64,000 nucleotides of DNA, taken from assembly GCF_000336695.1 (NCBI RefSeq), contig NZ_AOMC01000070.1, positions 18,994 through 82,993 on the forward strand, written 5' to 3'. The number at the start of each line of letters is the position of its first letter. Position 1 is the stretch's first letter. The stretch comes from Halococcus morrhuae DSM 1307. Its GTDB lineage: Archaea; Halobacteriota; Halobacteria; Halobacteriales; Halococcaceae. This document shows, piece by piece, positions 1 to 8,194 of this stretch. The notes under the pieces were generated by a model. It searched no databases, was not told the origin of the DNA, and worked only from the letters and a program-made list of their open reading frames with translations. Position numbers and translations under genes: made by a program.

Positions 1-25
1 TGCCGGACATCATGGAATCGCCAGA

Positions 26-1033
26 ATGAGCGACGCCGCCGATCGCGACGTGTTCCTCCCGGTGGGTGCACAGCCGAGCATCGACGCGCTCTGCGAGCAG
101 GCCGAACGCGCCGAGGAACTCGGCTACGATCGGGTCTGGCTGCCCGAGACGTGGGGTCGCGACGCAGTGACGGTGCTTACCTCGATCGCCCACCGGACCG
201 ACGAGATCGGCATCGGCACGTCGATCGTCCCCATCTACTCGCGCTCGCCCGCGCTGCTCGGCCAGACCGCCGCCACGCTCCAGGAGGTCTCGGACGGGCG
301 CTTTCGGCTGGGTCTCGGCCCGTCGGGACCGATCGTCGTCGAGAACTGGCACGGCGTCGACTACGGAAATCCGCTCCGCCGGACGCGCGAGACCGTCGAG
401 ATCGTCAAGGAGGTGCTCACGGGCGAAGAGGTCGACTACGACGGCGACTACTTCGATCTCTCGGGCTTCCGGCTGCGCTGCGAGCCACCGGAGCCCGCGC
501 CGGCGGTCGACGCGGCCGGGATGGGTCCGAAGAGCGTGGAGCTCGCCGGGCGCTTCGCCGACGGCTGGCACGCGCTCATGCTCACCCGCGAGGGGATTCG
601 CGAGCGTCTCGACGACCTCCAGCGTGGGGCGGCGCTCGCGGACCGCGACCCCGACGACGTGCGCGTGACGCTCTCGCTGACCTGTGCGGCGCTCGACGAC
701 GGCGAGCGCGCCCGCGAGTCCGTCCGCCAGCATCTCGCCTTCTACGTCGGTGGGATGGGAACGTTCTACCGGGACAGCCTCGCACGGATCGGCCACGAGG
801 ACACCGCCGAGACGATCTACGAACACTGGCAGACCGGCGATCGCGAGGCGGCGATGGCGGCCGTCGACGACGAGCTCCTGGACGCGATCGCGGTCGCCGG
901 CACGCCCGAAGAAGCTCGCGAACGTTTCGGACGGTTCGCCGCCATCGATGGCGTCGATCGCGTCTCGGTGTCGTTCCCGCGCGACGCGACGCTCGACGAG
1001 ATCGAGGCGACGACCGCAGCACTCGCTCCCTGA
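26..1033 (+). CDS. LLM-family flavin/F420-dependent oxidoreductase
   Basis: A 335-residue TIM-barrel protein of the luciferase-like monooxygenase superfamily; many archaeal members use coenzyme F420 rather than FMN. Seen in the sequence: the early helix-strand segment LGYDRVWLPETWGRD (about residues 33-47), the GIGTSIVPIYSRSP strand (62-75), RFRLGLGPSGP (92-102) and the later GPKSVELAGRFADGW segment (about 167-181), all typical of the family. The substrate cannot be read from the sequence. Only 25 bases precede the ATG in this window, so any operon partner upstream is unseen. The next gene is convergent. Confidence 0.85.
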   Translation: MSDAADRDVFLPVGAQPSIDALCEQAERAEELGYDRVWLPETWGRDAVTVLTSIAHRTDEIGIGTSIVPIYSRSPALLGQTAATLQEVSDGRFRLGLGPSGPIVVENWHGVDYGNPLRRTRETVEIVKEVLTGEEVDYDGDYFDLSGFRLRCEPPEPAPAVDAAGMGPKSVELAGRFADGWHALMLTREGIRERLDDLQRGAALADRDPDDVRVTLSLTCAALDDGERARESVRQHLAFYVGGMGTFYRDSLARIGHEDTAETIYEHWQTGDREAAMAAVDDELLDAIAVAGTPEEARERFGRFAAIDGVDRVSVSFPRDATLDEIEATTAALAP

Positions 1034-1066
1034 ACAGTCCAACTCAGGCTGTCCTCCATGGAGCAG

Positions 1067-2104
1067 TCAGTCGGTGTCGATCGGTTCGTGGACGATCCGG
1101 TAGCCGTCGTCGGTCGCGGTCACGTCCTCGATCGCGTGGAACCGCAACGAGCGTTCCTGTTTCGTCGTGACGGGGAAATCGTAGTGGTCGGCCTCGTAGG
1201 CGAAATCGTCGACACCGTGTCCGTCGACGAACGCGCGGTGATCGTCGAGGCGCGTTCTCGCGATGGTCCGTGAGAGCGCGGGGGCGTCGTCGACGCGCTC
1301 GTCGAACGCCTCCGCGAACGCCGCCGCGCGCTCGGAACCGATCGAGTCGCGCGCGGCGGCCATCGCGGCGAGGCTCGTCGTGCCCGTCCCCCAGAACGGA
1401 TCGAGAACCGTCTCTCCGACGACGCTATACATGTTGACGAGTCGATACGGGATCGTGAACGGGTAGGCCGCCGATCGATCCCGGCGGTCGTCGCCGTCGA
1501 GCGTTTGATGCTCGCCGGTGACGTCCGTCCAGAGGTCCGAAAACCAGCGATTTCGCTCCTCCCAGAAGTAGGCCGACTCGTAGCGTCGCTCCGCGTTCGG
1601 CTCGAACTGCCGCGTCCCGCCGTTGCGAAAGACCAGAATGTACTCGTGTTCGAGCGTGACGTAGGCGTTCGGCGGAACCATGCCGCTGCCCATGAACTTC
1701 GCGCCCGAGTTGGTCGGCTTCCGCCAGAGGATCTCGGGGAGGGGCTCGAACCCGCGCGCTTCGAACGCGTCGATAATCCGGGAGTGGTTTCCCCAGACGC
1801 GAAAGCTCCCATCGATCTTCCGCGTCGCGTCGCCGACGTTGACGCAGGCGATGCCACCGTCGACGAGCACGCGCGCGAGTTCGTCCCAGACCGCGCCGAG
1901 CTGATCGTGCATCAGCTCGAACGCCCCGCGCCCGTCGCCGGTGTCGAGCCGATCGCCGATGTCGGGGTCGAGTTCGGCGAACAAGTCGTCCCACATCTCG
2001 ATCATCGGATACGGCGGCGAGGTGACGACGAGTTCGACGCTGTCGTCGGCGACCCCGTCGAGCTGCCGTGAATCGCCGACGACGACGCGATGGCTGGTCT
2101 CCAT
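1067..2104 (-). CDS. Orphan beta-class DNA methyltransferase, N4-cytosine type
   Basis: A 345-residue site-specific DNA methylase. The catalytic motif TSPPY is at residues 28-32 and the S-adenosylmethionine loop DPFWGTGTT lies much later (about residue 233). That order defines the beta class, and TSPPY is usual for N4-cytosine enzymes. No restriction endonuclease or specificity subunit lies nearby, so it is an orphan. Haloarchaea commonly carry an orphan CTAG methylase (Zim) of about this size and class; CTAG is very rare in this window, so Zim is my preferred identity, by inference only. The 3' end faces the F420 oxidoreductase gene. Confidence 0.85.
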   Translation of the reverse strand: METSHRVVVGDSRQLDGVADDSVELVVTSPPYPMIEMWDDLFAELDPDIGDRLDTGDGRGAFELMHDQLGAVWDELARVLVDGGIACVNVGDATRKIDGSFRVWGNHSRIIDAFEARGFEPLPEILWRKPTNSGAKFMGSGMVPPNAYVTLEHEYILVFRNGGTRQFEPNAERRYESAYFWEERNRWFSDLWTDVTGEHQTLDGDDRRDRSAAYPFTIPYRLVNMYSVVGETVLDPFWGTGTTSLAAMAAARDSIGSERAAAFAEAFDERVDDAPALSRTIARTRLDDHRAFVDGHGVDDFAYEADHYDFPVTTKQERSLRFHAIEDVTATDDGYRIVHEPIDTD

Positions 2105-2160
2105 TGGCGATAGCCACCACGCCGTCGGTGAAAACGTCCGCGGAGATCGAATCTAAAGTA

Positions 2161-2703
2161 TCAGGCCGCGAGCTTCTCGGCGAACTTCTCCCGCACCTTC
2201 TCGATCTTCGGCTGTGCGTGGATGGAGCAGTAGGCGTCGTCGGGGTTTTTCTCGTAGTAATTCTGGTGCTCCTCGCTGGCCTCGTAGAACGTGTCGAGCG
2301 GTTCGACCTCGGTGACGACGTCGTCATCGTAACCACCCTCCGCGTCGAGCGCGTCGACGTAGGCCGCGGCCTTCTCCTGTTGGTCGTCGCCGTGGGTGAA
2401 GATCGCCGAGCGGTACTGGCTGCCGACGTCGGGGCCCTGTCGGTTCAGCTGGGTCGGATCGTGGACGGTGAAGAACACGTCCAGGAGGTCCTCGTAGGCG
2501 ATGTGCTCGGGGTCGTATTCGATCTGGACGACCTCCGCGTGGCCGGTGGTGCCCGAACAGACCTCACGGTAGGTCGGGTTCTCGGTGTGACCGCCCGCGT
2601 AGCCCGAGGTCACGTCGAGCACGCCGTCGAGCTCCTCGACGGGGGCCTCGATACACCAGAAGCAGCCGCCGGCGAGCGTCGCGCGTTCGGTTTCGGTTGC
2701 CAT
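2161..2703 (-). CDS. msrA: Peptide methionine (S)-S-oxide reductase MsrA
   Basis: A 180-residue MsrA, which reduces methionine-S-sulfoxide in oxidised proteins in the cytoplasm. The catalytic GCFWC motif is at residues 13-17, followed by the family's GYAGGHTENPTYREVCSGTTGH region (about 35-56, split here by function: Gly-rich loop then substrate-binding Tyr/His) and a central YRSAIF segment. Length is typical for a stand-alone MsrA with no MsrB fusion. The gene is divergent from the thiamine diphosphate enzyme and ends 56 bases before the methylase start, so the two could be co-transcribed. Confidence 0.96.
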   Translation of the reverse strand: MATETERATLAGGCFWCIEAPVEELDGVLDVTSGYAGGHTENPTYREVCSGTTGHAEVVQIEYDPEHIAYEDLLDVFFTVHDPTQLNRQGPDVGSQYRSAIFTHGDDQQEKAAAYVDALDAEGGYDDDVVTEVEPLDTFYEASEEHQNYYEKNPDDAYCSIHAQPKIEKVREKFAEKLAA

Positions 2704-2783
2704 ACGCTCGATTGGGCGTGCTCGGGGGAAAACCCATCGGCCCGGTCGGGGTGAGGTATTTCACCACGGGCCACGATGGATCG

Positions 2784-4472
2784 ATGATGAGTGACTACAC
2801 CGGCGCGGAGCTGTTCGTCGACGCGCTCGCCGACTACGGTGTCACGCACGTCTTCGGCAATCCCGGAACGACCGAGCTCCCGGTCGTCCACGCCCTCGCC
2901 GACAGCGAGATCGAGTACGTGCTGGGGCTCCACGAGGACATCGCGGTCGGGATGGCCGGTGGCTACGCCCAGACGCGCCGGTATCATGCCCACCACGACG
3001 ACTCGATCAGCCCGCTCGGCGTGGCGAACCTCCATCTCGCGCCGGGGCTCGCCCACGGTCTCGGCAATCTCTACGCCGCAAAGGTCGCCGGTGCGCCGCT
3101 GCTGGTGACGGCCGGCAACCACAGTTTGGACTTCCGCCACGAGGAACCGATCCTTTCGGGCGATCTCCTCAGGATGACCCGACAGTTCTGTAAGGACAGT
3201 CAGGAGATCCTCGATGTCGAGGCGATTCCGACGATGGTCCGCCGGGCGGTGCGGACGGCGCTCACGCCGCCGACGGGACCCGTCTTTCTGGGACTCCCGT
3301 TGGACACGATGCTCGCCGAAACCGACGCCAGCCCCGAGCGACTCGGACCGATTCCCACGGCGGGGGGCGGCGACGCAGCGAGCATCGAACGTGCGGTCGA
3401 TCTTCTGATCGAAGCCGATGCGCCGGTGCTGGTCGTCGGCGACCACGTGGCTCGGGCGGGCGCGGACGCGGTCGCGGCGGCCGTCGATCTGGCCGAGACG
3501 AGCGGCGCGCGCGTCCACGGCGAGATCCTCCTCTCGGAGGTCGACTTCCCGATGGATCACGAGCAGTGGGTCTCGCCGATCCCGCCGGACGAGGAGCTCG
3601 CCCGGACGCTGTTGAGCGCCGACACCGTGGTTTTCGCCGGCTGTTCGACCAACACGACGCTGACGCGCCACGAGGGCGACCTCGTCGCCAGCGACACGAC
3701 CTGTATCCATCTGAGTGACGCGATCCACGAGATCGGAAAGAACCAGCCCGCCGACGCGGCCGTCGTCGGCGACCCCGGTGACGTGATGGACGAACTCGCC
3801 ACCCGACTTCGCGAACGCCTCGACGACGAACAGAAGGAAGAACGGCTCGATACGGTGCGCTCGGTGAAAGAGATGGTCGAGGGGCAGCTGGCCACGATGG
3901 GCGAGGGCGACGAGGACGACCCGCGCGCCTCGAAAGCCGAACTCGTCGATGCGCTCGAAGCGGCCGCACCGGACGCCTACATCGTCGATGAGGGAATCAC
4001 CGCGAAATACGCGATGCTGACGCGCTGGCCGCTCCAGCCCGAGCAGTACATCTCGAACAAGGGCGGCGGACTTGGCTACGGACTTCCCGCATCGGTTGGC
4101 GCGGCGCTCGCCGAGAGTCAGCGCGAGAGTCCACGAGACGTCGTGGGGTTCGTCGGCGATGGCTCGTATCTCTACTACCCGCACTCGCTCTACACCGCCG
4201 CACGATACGACCTCGATCTCACAGTTGTCATTCCCGACAACAGAAATTATCGGATCCTGAAGGACAACACGCTCGACGTGATGGGTGGCGAGGAAGACGA
4301 GTACGACTGGCAGGACATGGAGTTCGATCCGCCCGTCGATATCCCGACGAACGTCGAGAGCCACGGTGCGCGCGGTCAGCTCGTCGAATCGCCCGAAGAG
4401 ATCGCCCCTGCCGTTGAGGAAGCACTCGACAGGGACGGTCCGGACGTGCTCGACGTGCTGGTCCACGACTGA
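2784..4472 (+). CDS. Thiamine diphosphate-dependent enzyme (acetolactate synthase / benzoylformate decarboxylase type)
   Basis: A 562-residue enzyme of the TPP decarboxylase/synthase superfamily. The N-terminal pyrimidine-binding domain has FGNPGTTELP (24-33) and the cofactor-activating Glu at residue 51 in LGLHEDIAVG. A central domain follows, then the pyrophosphate-binding GDG motif in GFVGDGSYLYYP (about residue 457) with the Asn-containing PDNRNY about 30 residues later. The first ATG of an ATGATG pair is used; a TATTTC box lies 23-28 bases before it. It is not obviously the biosynthetic acetolactate synthase, as no regulatory subunit or ilv gene is nearby. The true substrate (a 2-oxoacid) is unknown. 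Confidence 0.85.
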   Translation: MMSDYTGAELFVDALADYGVTHVFGNPGTTELPVVHALADSEIEYVLGLHEDIAVGMAGGYAQTRRYHAHHDDSISPLGVANLHLAPGLAHGLGNLYAAKVAGAPLLVTAGNHSLDFRHEEPILSGDLLRMTRQFCKDSQEILDVEAIPTMVRRAVRTALTPPTGPVFLGLPLDTMLAETDASPERLGPIPTAGGGDAASIERAVDLLIEADAPVLVVGDHVARAGADAVAAAVDLAETSGARVHGEILLSEVDFPMDHEQWVSPIPPDEELARTLLSADTVVFAGCSTNTTLTRHEGDLVASDTTCIHLSDAIHEIGKNQPADAAVVGDPGDVMDELATRLRERLDDEQKEERLDTVRSVKEMVEGQLATMGEGDEDDPRASKAELVDALEAAAPDAYIVDEGITAKYAMLTRWPLQPEQYISNKGGGLGYGLPASVGAALAESQRESPRDVVGFVGDGSYLYYPHSLYTAARYDLDLTVVIPDNRNYRILKDNTLDVMGGEEDEYDWQDMEFDPPVDIPTNVESHGARGQLVESPEEIAPAVEEALDRDGPDVLDVLVHD

Positions 4473-4514
4473 CCCGACGGAAAGCATTTGCCGGGCGTCG
4501 TACCATCGTTAACA

Positions 4515-5384
4515 ATGCGGAAGGCGATTCTCGTCGTGCTGTGCGCAGCGGCGGTCGTCCTCGCCGGCTGCAACGGGATCGCGCTCGGCGGTGACGAAAC
4601 CCCGGCCCGGACGGTGACGCCCGCGGCCGTCCCCACCGACGAGCCCACGCCGACGCCCGTGCCACGGCTCGCGCCGGGCCTCACCGAGAGAGGTGTGACC
4701 GACGCGTTCGCGCTCGGTGAAGCCCACGCGTCTGTTCTCGGCAACGCCTCCTACACCCTGAACGGGAATTTCTCCGTCGAATACGCGAACGGGACCGCCT
4801 ACAATCGGGGGACGACCGATGCCCGACTCGCGGCCAACAGCAATCGGTACTACGTCCGGCAAAACGCCTCCGGGCTGCTCTTCGGTGACGGCGCATTCGT
4901 CAGGGCGATCTGGTCGAACGGCGAGCGCGTTCTCGTGGCCGACACGGCGAACGACAGTACGTCGTACGAATCCCCGCGGAACGTCGAAGGCGAGTCGGTG
5001 CCACCCCGGGAGGCACTCTCGATCGATCCGACGAAGCGCCAACAGCTGTACGCCTATCTCGGCTCGGTCGAGACCCGCGTGACCGGGACCGAGACGCGAA
5101 ACGGAACGACGATCCATCGCGTCGAGTCGACGAACGTGATGAACCCGGCCGCCTTCGAGGTCCAATGGACTGACCCACGGGACCTCTCGCTCGTCGCATT
5201 CGTCGATTCGCGCGGGCTCGTCCACGAGTATCGACTCGATTACACGGCGTCGCTCGATGGCACTCCCGTCGACGTTCGCCGACACGTGCGCTACACGGAC
5301 TTCGGAAACACCACCGTCGAACGCCCGCCGTGGTACGGCGAAGCCATCGCAAACGTTTCGACCGTTACGACGACTGCTGGTTGA
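4515..5384 (+). CDS. Haloarchaeal lipoprotein, unknown function
   Basis: A 289-residue predicted lipoprotein. A short hydrophobic signal ends in the lipobox LAGC, with the lipidated Cys at residue 19, followed by a Thr/Pro-rich linker (TPTPVP) as in many haloarchaeal surface proteins. The body is beta-rich with several Asn-X-Ser/Thr sites (for example NASYTLNGNF). It resembles a broad family of haloarchaeal lipoproteins that look like LolA/LppX-type fatty-acyl carriers, but I see no diagnostic motif. The start at 4515 is chosen because the 27 bases upstream in frame would put residues in front of a normal signal peptide. It ends 3 bases before a convergent gene. Confidence 0.75.
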   Translation: MRKAILVVLCAAAVVLAGCNGIALGGDETPARTVTPAAVPTDEPTPTPVPRLAPGLTERGVTDAFALGEAHASVLGNASYTLNGNFSVEYANGTAYNRGTTDARLAANSNRYYVRQNASGLLFGDGAFVRAIWSNGERVLVADTANDSTSYESPRNVEGESVPPREALSIDPTKRQQLYAYLGSVETRVTGTETRNGTTIHRVESTNVMNPAAFEVQWTDPRDLSLVAFVDSRGLVHEYRLDYTASLDGTPVDVRRHVRYTDFGNTTVERPPWYGEAIANVSTVTTTAG

Positions 5385-5387
5385 GAT

Positions 5388-6797
5388 TCAATCGATCCGC
5401 AGACGCTCGCCCTCGGCGGTTTCGGGAAAGATCTTGCCGGGGTTCAGCGTGTCCTTCGGATCGAGCGCCCGCTTGATCGCGCGCATCGTCTCGACGCTAC
5501 CCTCGCCGTGTTCAGCGACCATGTACTCGCGCTTGCCCCGGCCGACGCCGTGCTCGCCGGTCGCGGTGCCACCGAGTTCGATGGTCCGCTGGACGACGGC
5601 ATCGGAGATCTCGCGGCCGGCTGCGAGTTCGTCCTCGTCGTTCGGATCGACCAGCACGTTGTAGTGGACGTTGCCGTCGCCGGCGTGGCCGAACGTCGTC
5701 ACGTCGAGGCCGTGCTCGTCGCCGCGCGCCTTCGCGTAGCGGACGATCTCGGGGAAGTGGCTGATCGGAACAGTAACATCACCGGGTTTGGCCGGGCGAC
5801 GCGGCGGATCGTAAGCGATCATGGCGTTCGCGAGGTTCCGTCTGGCGTCCCACAGCTCGTCCATCTCGTCGCCGGCGGCCATCTCGAAGCGGTCGGCGTC
5901 GTGCTCTGCGAAAATTTCGCGGCACGCCTCGATCTCGGCCTCGACGTGGTGGTTCGCGTGGAATTCGAGGAAGACGGTCGGAACGTTCGGGAGGTCGGTT
6001 CCGGAGTAGGCGTTGGCGATCTTCGTGCTCAGCGGGTCGATGAGCTCGATCGTCGCCACGTCGACGCCGGCCTGCATCGTCGCGGCGATCGCCGCAGCGG
6101 CCGCGTCGAGATCGTCAAAGGTCGCCCGCCCGCCACGGATCTGTTTCGGTCGGCGGGCGAGTTCGAACGTTACGCGCGTGACGACCGCGAGCGTCCCCTC
6201 GCTGCCGATCAGGAGATCGGTCAGGTTGTAGCCGCTCGAAGTCTTGACCGCCTGACCACCGGTCTCGATCACCGTGCCGTCGGCCAGGACGGCTTCGAGA
6301 CCGAGCACCCAGTCGCTCACCTCGCCGTATTTGACCGTCTTCGCGCCGCTGGCATCGTTCGCGACCATCCCGCCCACGGTCGAGATGTCGCCCGACTGCG
6401 GCAACGGGGGCAAGAACAGTTCCTCGTCGGCGACGGCCTCGTTCACCGCCGATCCGAGCACGCCAGGCTCGACGGCGATCTGGAAGTCCTCCGGCCGGAT
6501 TTCGAGCACTCGATCCATCCGGGTGCAGTCCATGCTGATGCCCTCGAAGGCCGGCAGTGCGTTCCCCTCCAACCCCGTGCCCGCCGCGTACGGCGTCACC
6601 GGCACCTCGCGTTCGTTGGCCGCGGCGAGCACCGCGCTCACCTCCTCTGGGGATTCGGGCCAACAGACCGCGTCGGGTCGCACGCGCTCGTCGTCGGGGG
6701 TTCCCCAGTCACCCGCGTGGCCGTCGCGGTCGTCGTCGCCGAACGACATCTGCCCGTCCGCGAGGTGGTCGGTGAGGAACGAACAGTCGTACGCCAT
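5388..6797 (-). CDS. FAD-linked oxidoreductase, D-lactate dehydrogenase / glycolate oxidase GlcD type
   Basis: A 469-residue VAO/GlcD-family flavoprotein. The FAD-binding domain carries PYAAGTGLEGNALP (69-82), SGDISTVGGMVANDASGAK (about 135-153) and a second FAD segment around SSGYNLTDLLIGSEGTL. The C-terminal cap has GHAGDGNVHYN and ends with the family signature TGEHGVGRGK, then NPGKIFP. It oxidises a 2-hydroxyacid (D-lactate or glycolate most likely), passing electrons to a carrier rather than oxygen. No separate Fe-S subunit is next to it, and there is no fused Fe-S domain at the C-terminus. Its promoter would lie in the AT-rich stretch shared with the divergent gene at 7044. Confidence 0.9.
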   Translation of the reverse strand: MAYDCSFLTDHLADGQMSFGDDDRDGHAGDWGTPDDERVRPDAVCWPESPEEVSAVLAAANEREVPVTPYAAGTGLEGNALPAFEGISMDCTRMDRVLEIRPEDFQIAVEPGVLGSAVNEAVADEELFLPPLPQSGDISTVGGMVANDASGAKTVKYGEVSDWVLGLEAVLADGTVIETGGQAVKTSSGYNLTDLLIGSEGTLAVVTRVTFELARRPKQIRGGRATFDDLDAAAAAIAATMQAGVDVATIELIDPLSTKIANAYSGTDLPNVPTVFLEFHANHHVEAEIEACREIFAEHDADRFEMAAGDEMDELWDARRNLANAMIAYDPPRRPAKPGDVTVPISHFPEIVRYAKARGDEHGLDVTTFGHAGDGNVHYNVLVDPNDEDELAAGREISDAVVQRTIELGGTATGEHGVGRGKREYMVAEHGEGSVETMRAIKRALDPKDTLNPGKIFPETAEGERLRID

Positions 6798-7043
6798 GTG
6801 TTGGCTTCACGGGTGGCAGGGATAAAACTCCGCTCCGAGTGGGATGCACCGATGATTCCCGACCACGCCCGTCGTTTCGGCTGGCTGTCAGAGGAACGTG
6901 ATCCGCAACACATAAATTATCCTATTATCTCATCTGTGTTCTGGCTGAAAAATCATGGTATATTTTATTACCTTTCAACATATATCGATAGTACGGTCGA
7001 TCACGGATGCGGAACGCTCCCGTACGATCGGCCGCTACGAACC
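6798..7043. promoter_or_regulatory. AT-rich divergent intergenic region
   Basis: 246 bases between divergent genes. Roughly 6905-7000 is unusually AT-rich for this genome, with several overlapping TATA-like runs (TATATTTTATTA, ACATATATCGATAG). These can serve as promoters for the membrane protein at 7044. I see no credible small gene or stable hairpin. Confidence 0.45.
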
Positions 7044-8147
7044 ATGAACCATGCATACACGCTCGAAAGCACAGTGCTACAGCTACAGGTCCCACAGTTC
7101 CTCCAGGAGACTGTCGCGGGCATCATCGCGTTCCTGCCGGTGCTTCTCAGCGCCATCGTCGTCCTGCTCGTCGGCTGGATAGTCGGTCGGCTCCTCGGTG
7201 CCGTCGTCACCCGCGTCGTCGAGGGGATCGGCCTCTCGGAGTATACACAGGGGACGCCGCTCGAACAGGACGATCGCGGCGACGGCGGTATCGCGGGCGC
7301 GCTCGGAAAGCTCGTCAAATACATCGTCTATTTCTACGCCGCACTCGCCGCATCGGACATCCTCGGCATCGCGATCCTCTCGCAGTTGCTCTCGGACATC
7401 GGCACGTTTCTGCCGGTCATCCTCTCAGCGGTCGTCGTTCTCGTCATCGGGTTCGTCGTTGGACGGATCGTTGGCGGCATCATCGCGGACGTCGTCGGCG
7501 GGTTCAACCTCGGGAGCTACTTCCACGACACGCCGCTCGAACGGGTTACGCGGTCGGCCGGCGGCATCGGCGGCATCGTCGGCACGCTCGTCGAGTACTA
7601 CATCTACTTCCTCACGCTGCTCACCGCGGCGGGTATCCTGCAGATCCCGGCGCTGTCGCGGCTGTTGAACGACTTCGCCGGGTTCGTTCCGGCGCTCATC
7701 GGCGGGGTGGCCGTCCTCATCGTCGGCGCACTCGCCGCGGAGTTCGTCGAGGACGTCGTCGCCAGCACCGACGGGAGCCGGCTGACGGATCTCGTCGGCC
7801 TCGGGGTGAAACTGTTCGTCTACTACCTCGCCATCACCATCGCGCTCGACACGATGGGTTTCGATGCGACTGTGCTCACGACGCTGTTCACCTCGTTCGT
7901 GACCGCCTTCTTCGGCGCGCTCGCGGTCGCTCTCGCCCTCGCCATCGGTATCGGTCTCGGCTGGGGCAGCAAGGACTACGTCGCCGAGAACATCGACGAT
8001 TGGCTGTCGAGCGCGCGCAGTAGTGCCGACGATCTCACTGAGGAGGGTGGGACTACCGGAACTCGCGGTACCGACGACCGGGACACGTTCGACGACGACA
8101 CGCGGGGCGGTTCCGGGCCGAGTGGCACGGGCGACCCCGACGTCTGA
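7044..8147 (+). CDS. Membrane protein with tandem conserved-TM-helix repeats (mechanosensitive-channel-like)
   Basis: A 367-residue integral membrane protein made of three similar units. Each has a proline-containing hydrophobic helix, FLPVLLSAIVVLLVGWIVGR-like, then an amphipathic stretch ending near TPLE (units start near residues 32, 130 and 215). This is the conserved TM helix repeat found in some small mechanosensitive-channel relatives. The MscS beta and C-terminal cage domains are not visible; the C-terminus is a hydrophilic Asp/Gly/Thr-rich tail. It may act in osmotic adaptation by analogy only. The downstream AI-2E family gene has its own promoter box, so the two are probably separate units. 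Confidence 0.75.
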   Translation: MNHAYTLESTVLQLQVPQFLQETVAGIIAFLPVLLSAIVVLLVGWIVGRLLGAVVTRVVEGIGLSEYTQGTPLEQDDRGDGGIAGALGKLVKYIVYFYAALAASDILGIAILSQLLSDIGTFLPVILSAVVVLVIGFVVGRIVGGIIADVVGGFNLGSYFHDTPLERVTRSAGGIGGIVGTLVEYYIYFLTLLTAAGILQIPALSRLLNDFAGFVPALIGGVAVLIVGALAAEFVEDVVASTDGSRLTDLVGLGVKLFVYYLAITIALDTMGFDATVLTTLFTSFVTAFFGALAVALALAIGIGLGWGSKDYVAENIDDWLSSARSSADDLTEEGGTTGTRGTDDRDTFDDDTRGGSGPSGTGDPDV

Positions 8148-8165
8148 ACCCGTTCGCACAACGAC

Positions 8166-8171
8166 TTTTTA
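8166..8171 (+). promoter_or_regulatory. TATA-like box for the AI-2E gene
   Basis: TTTTTA ends 24 bases before the ATG at 8195. This spacing is typical of a leaderless haloarchaeal transcript. Confidence 0.5.
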
Positions 8172-8194
8172 CCCGTTCCGGCTCTGTTCGCGGC

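Noticed and set aside
151..1170. Long Arg-rich open frame over the first gene
   Set aside because: It is a shadow of the flavin/F420 oxidoreductase gene. GC-rich haloarchaeal codons leave long antisense and out-of-phase frames; this one has no fold-like pattern.
2610..4487. 625-codon minus-strand frame across the TPP enzyme
   Set aside because: It covers the TPP enzyme antisense, is Arg/Val/Asp repetitive, and lacks any motif. The plus-strand protein has full cofactor motifs.
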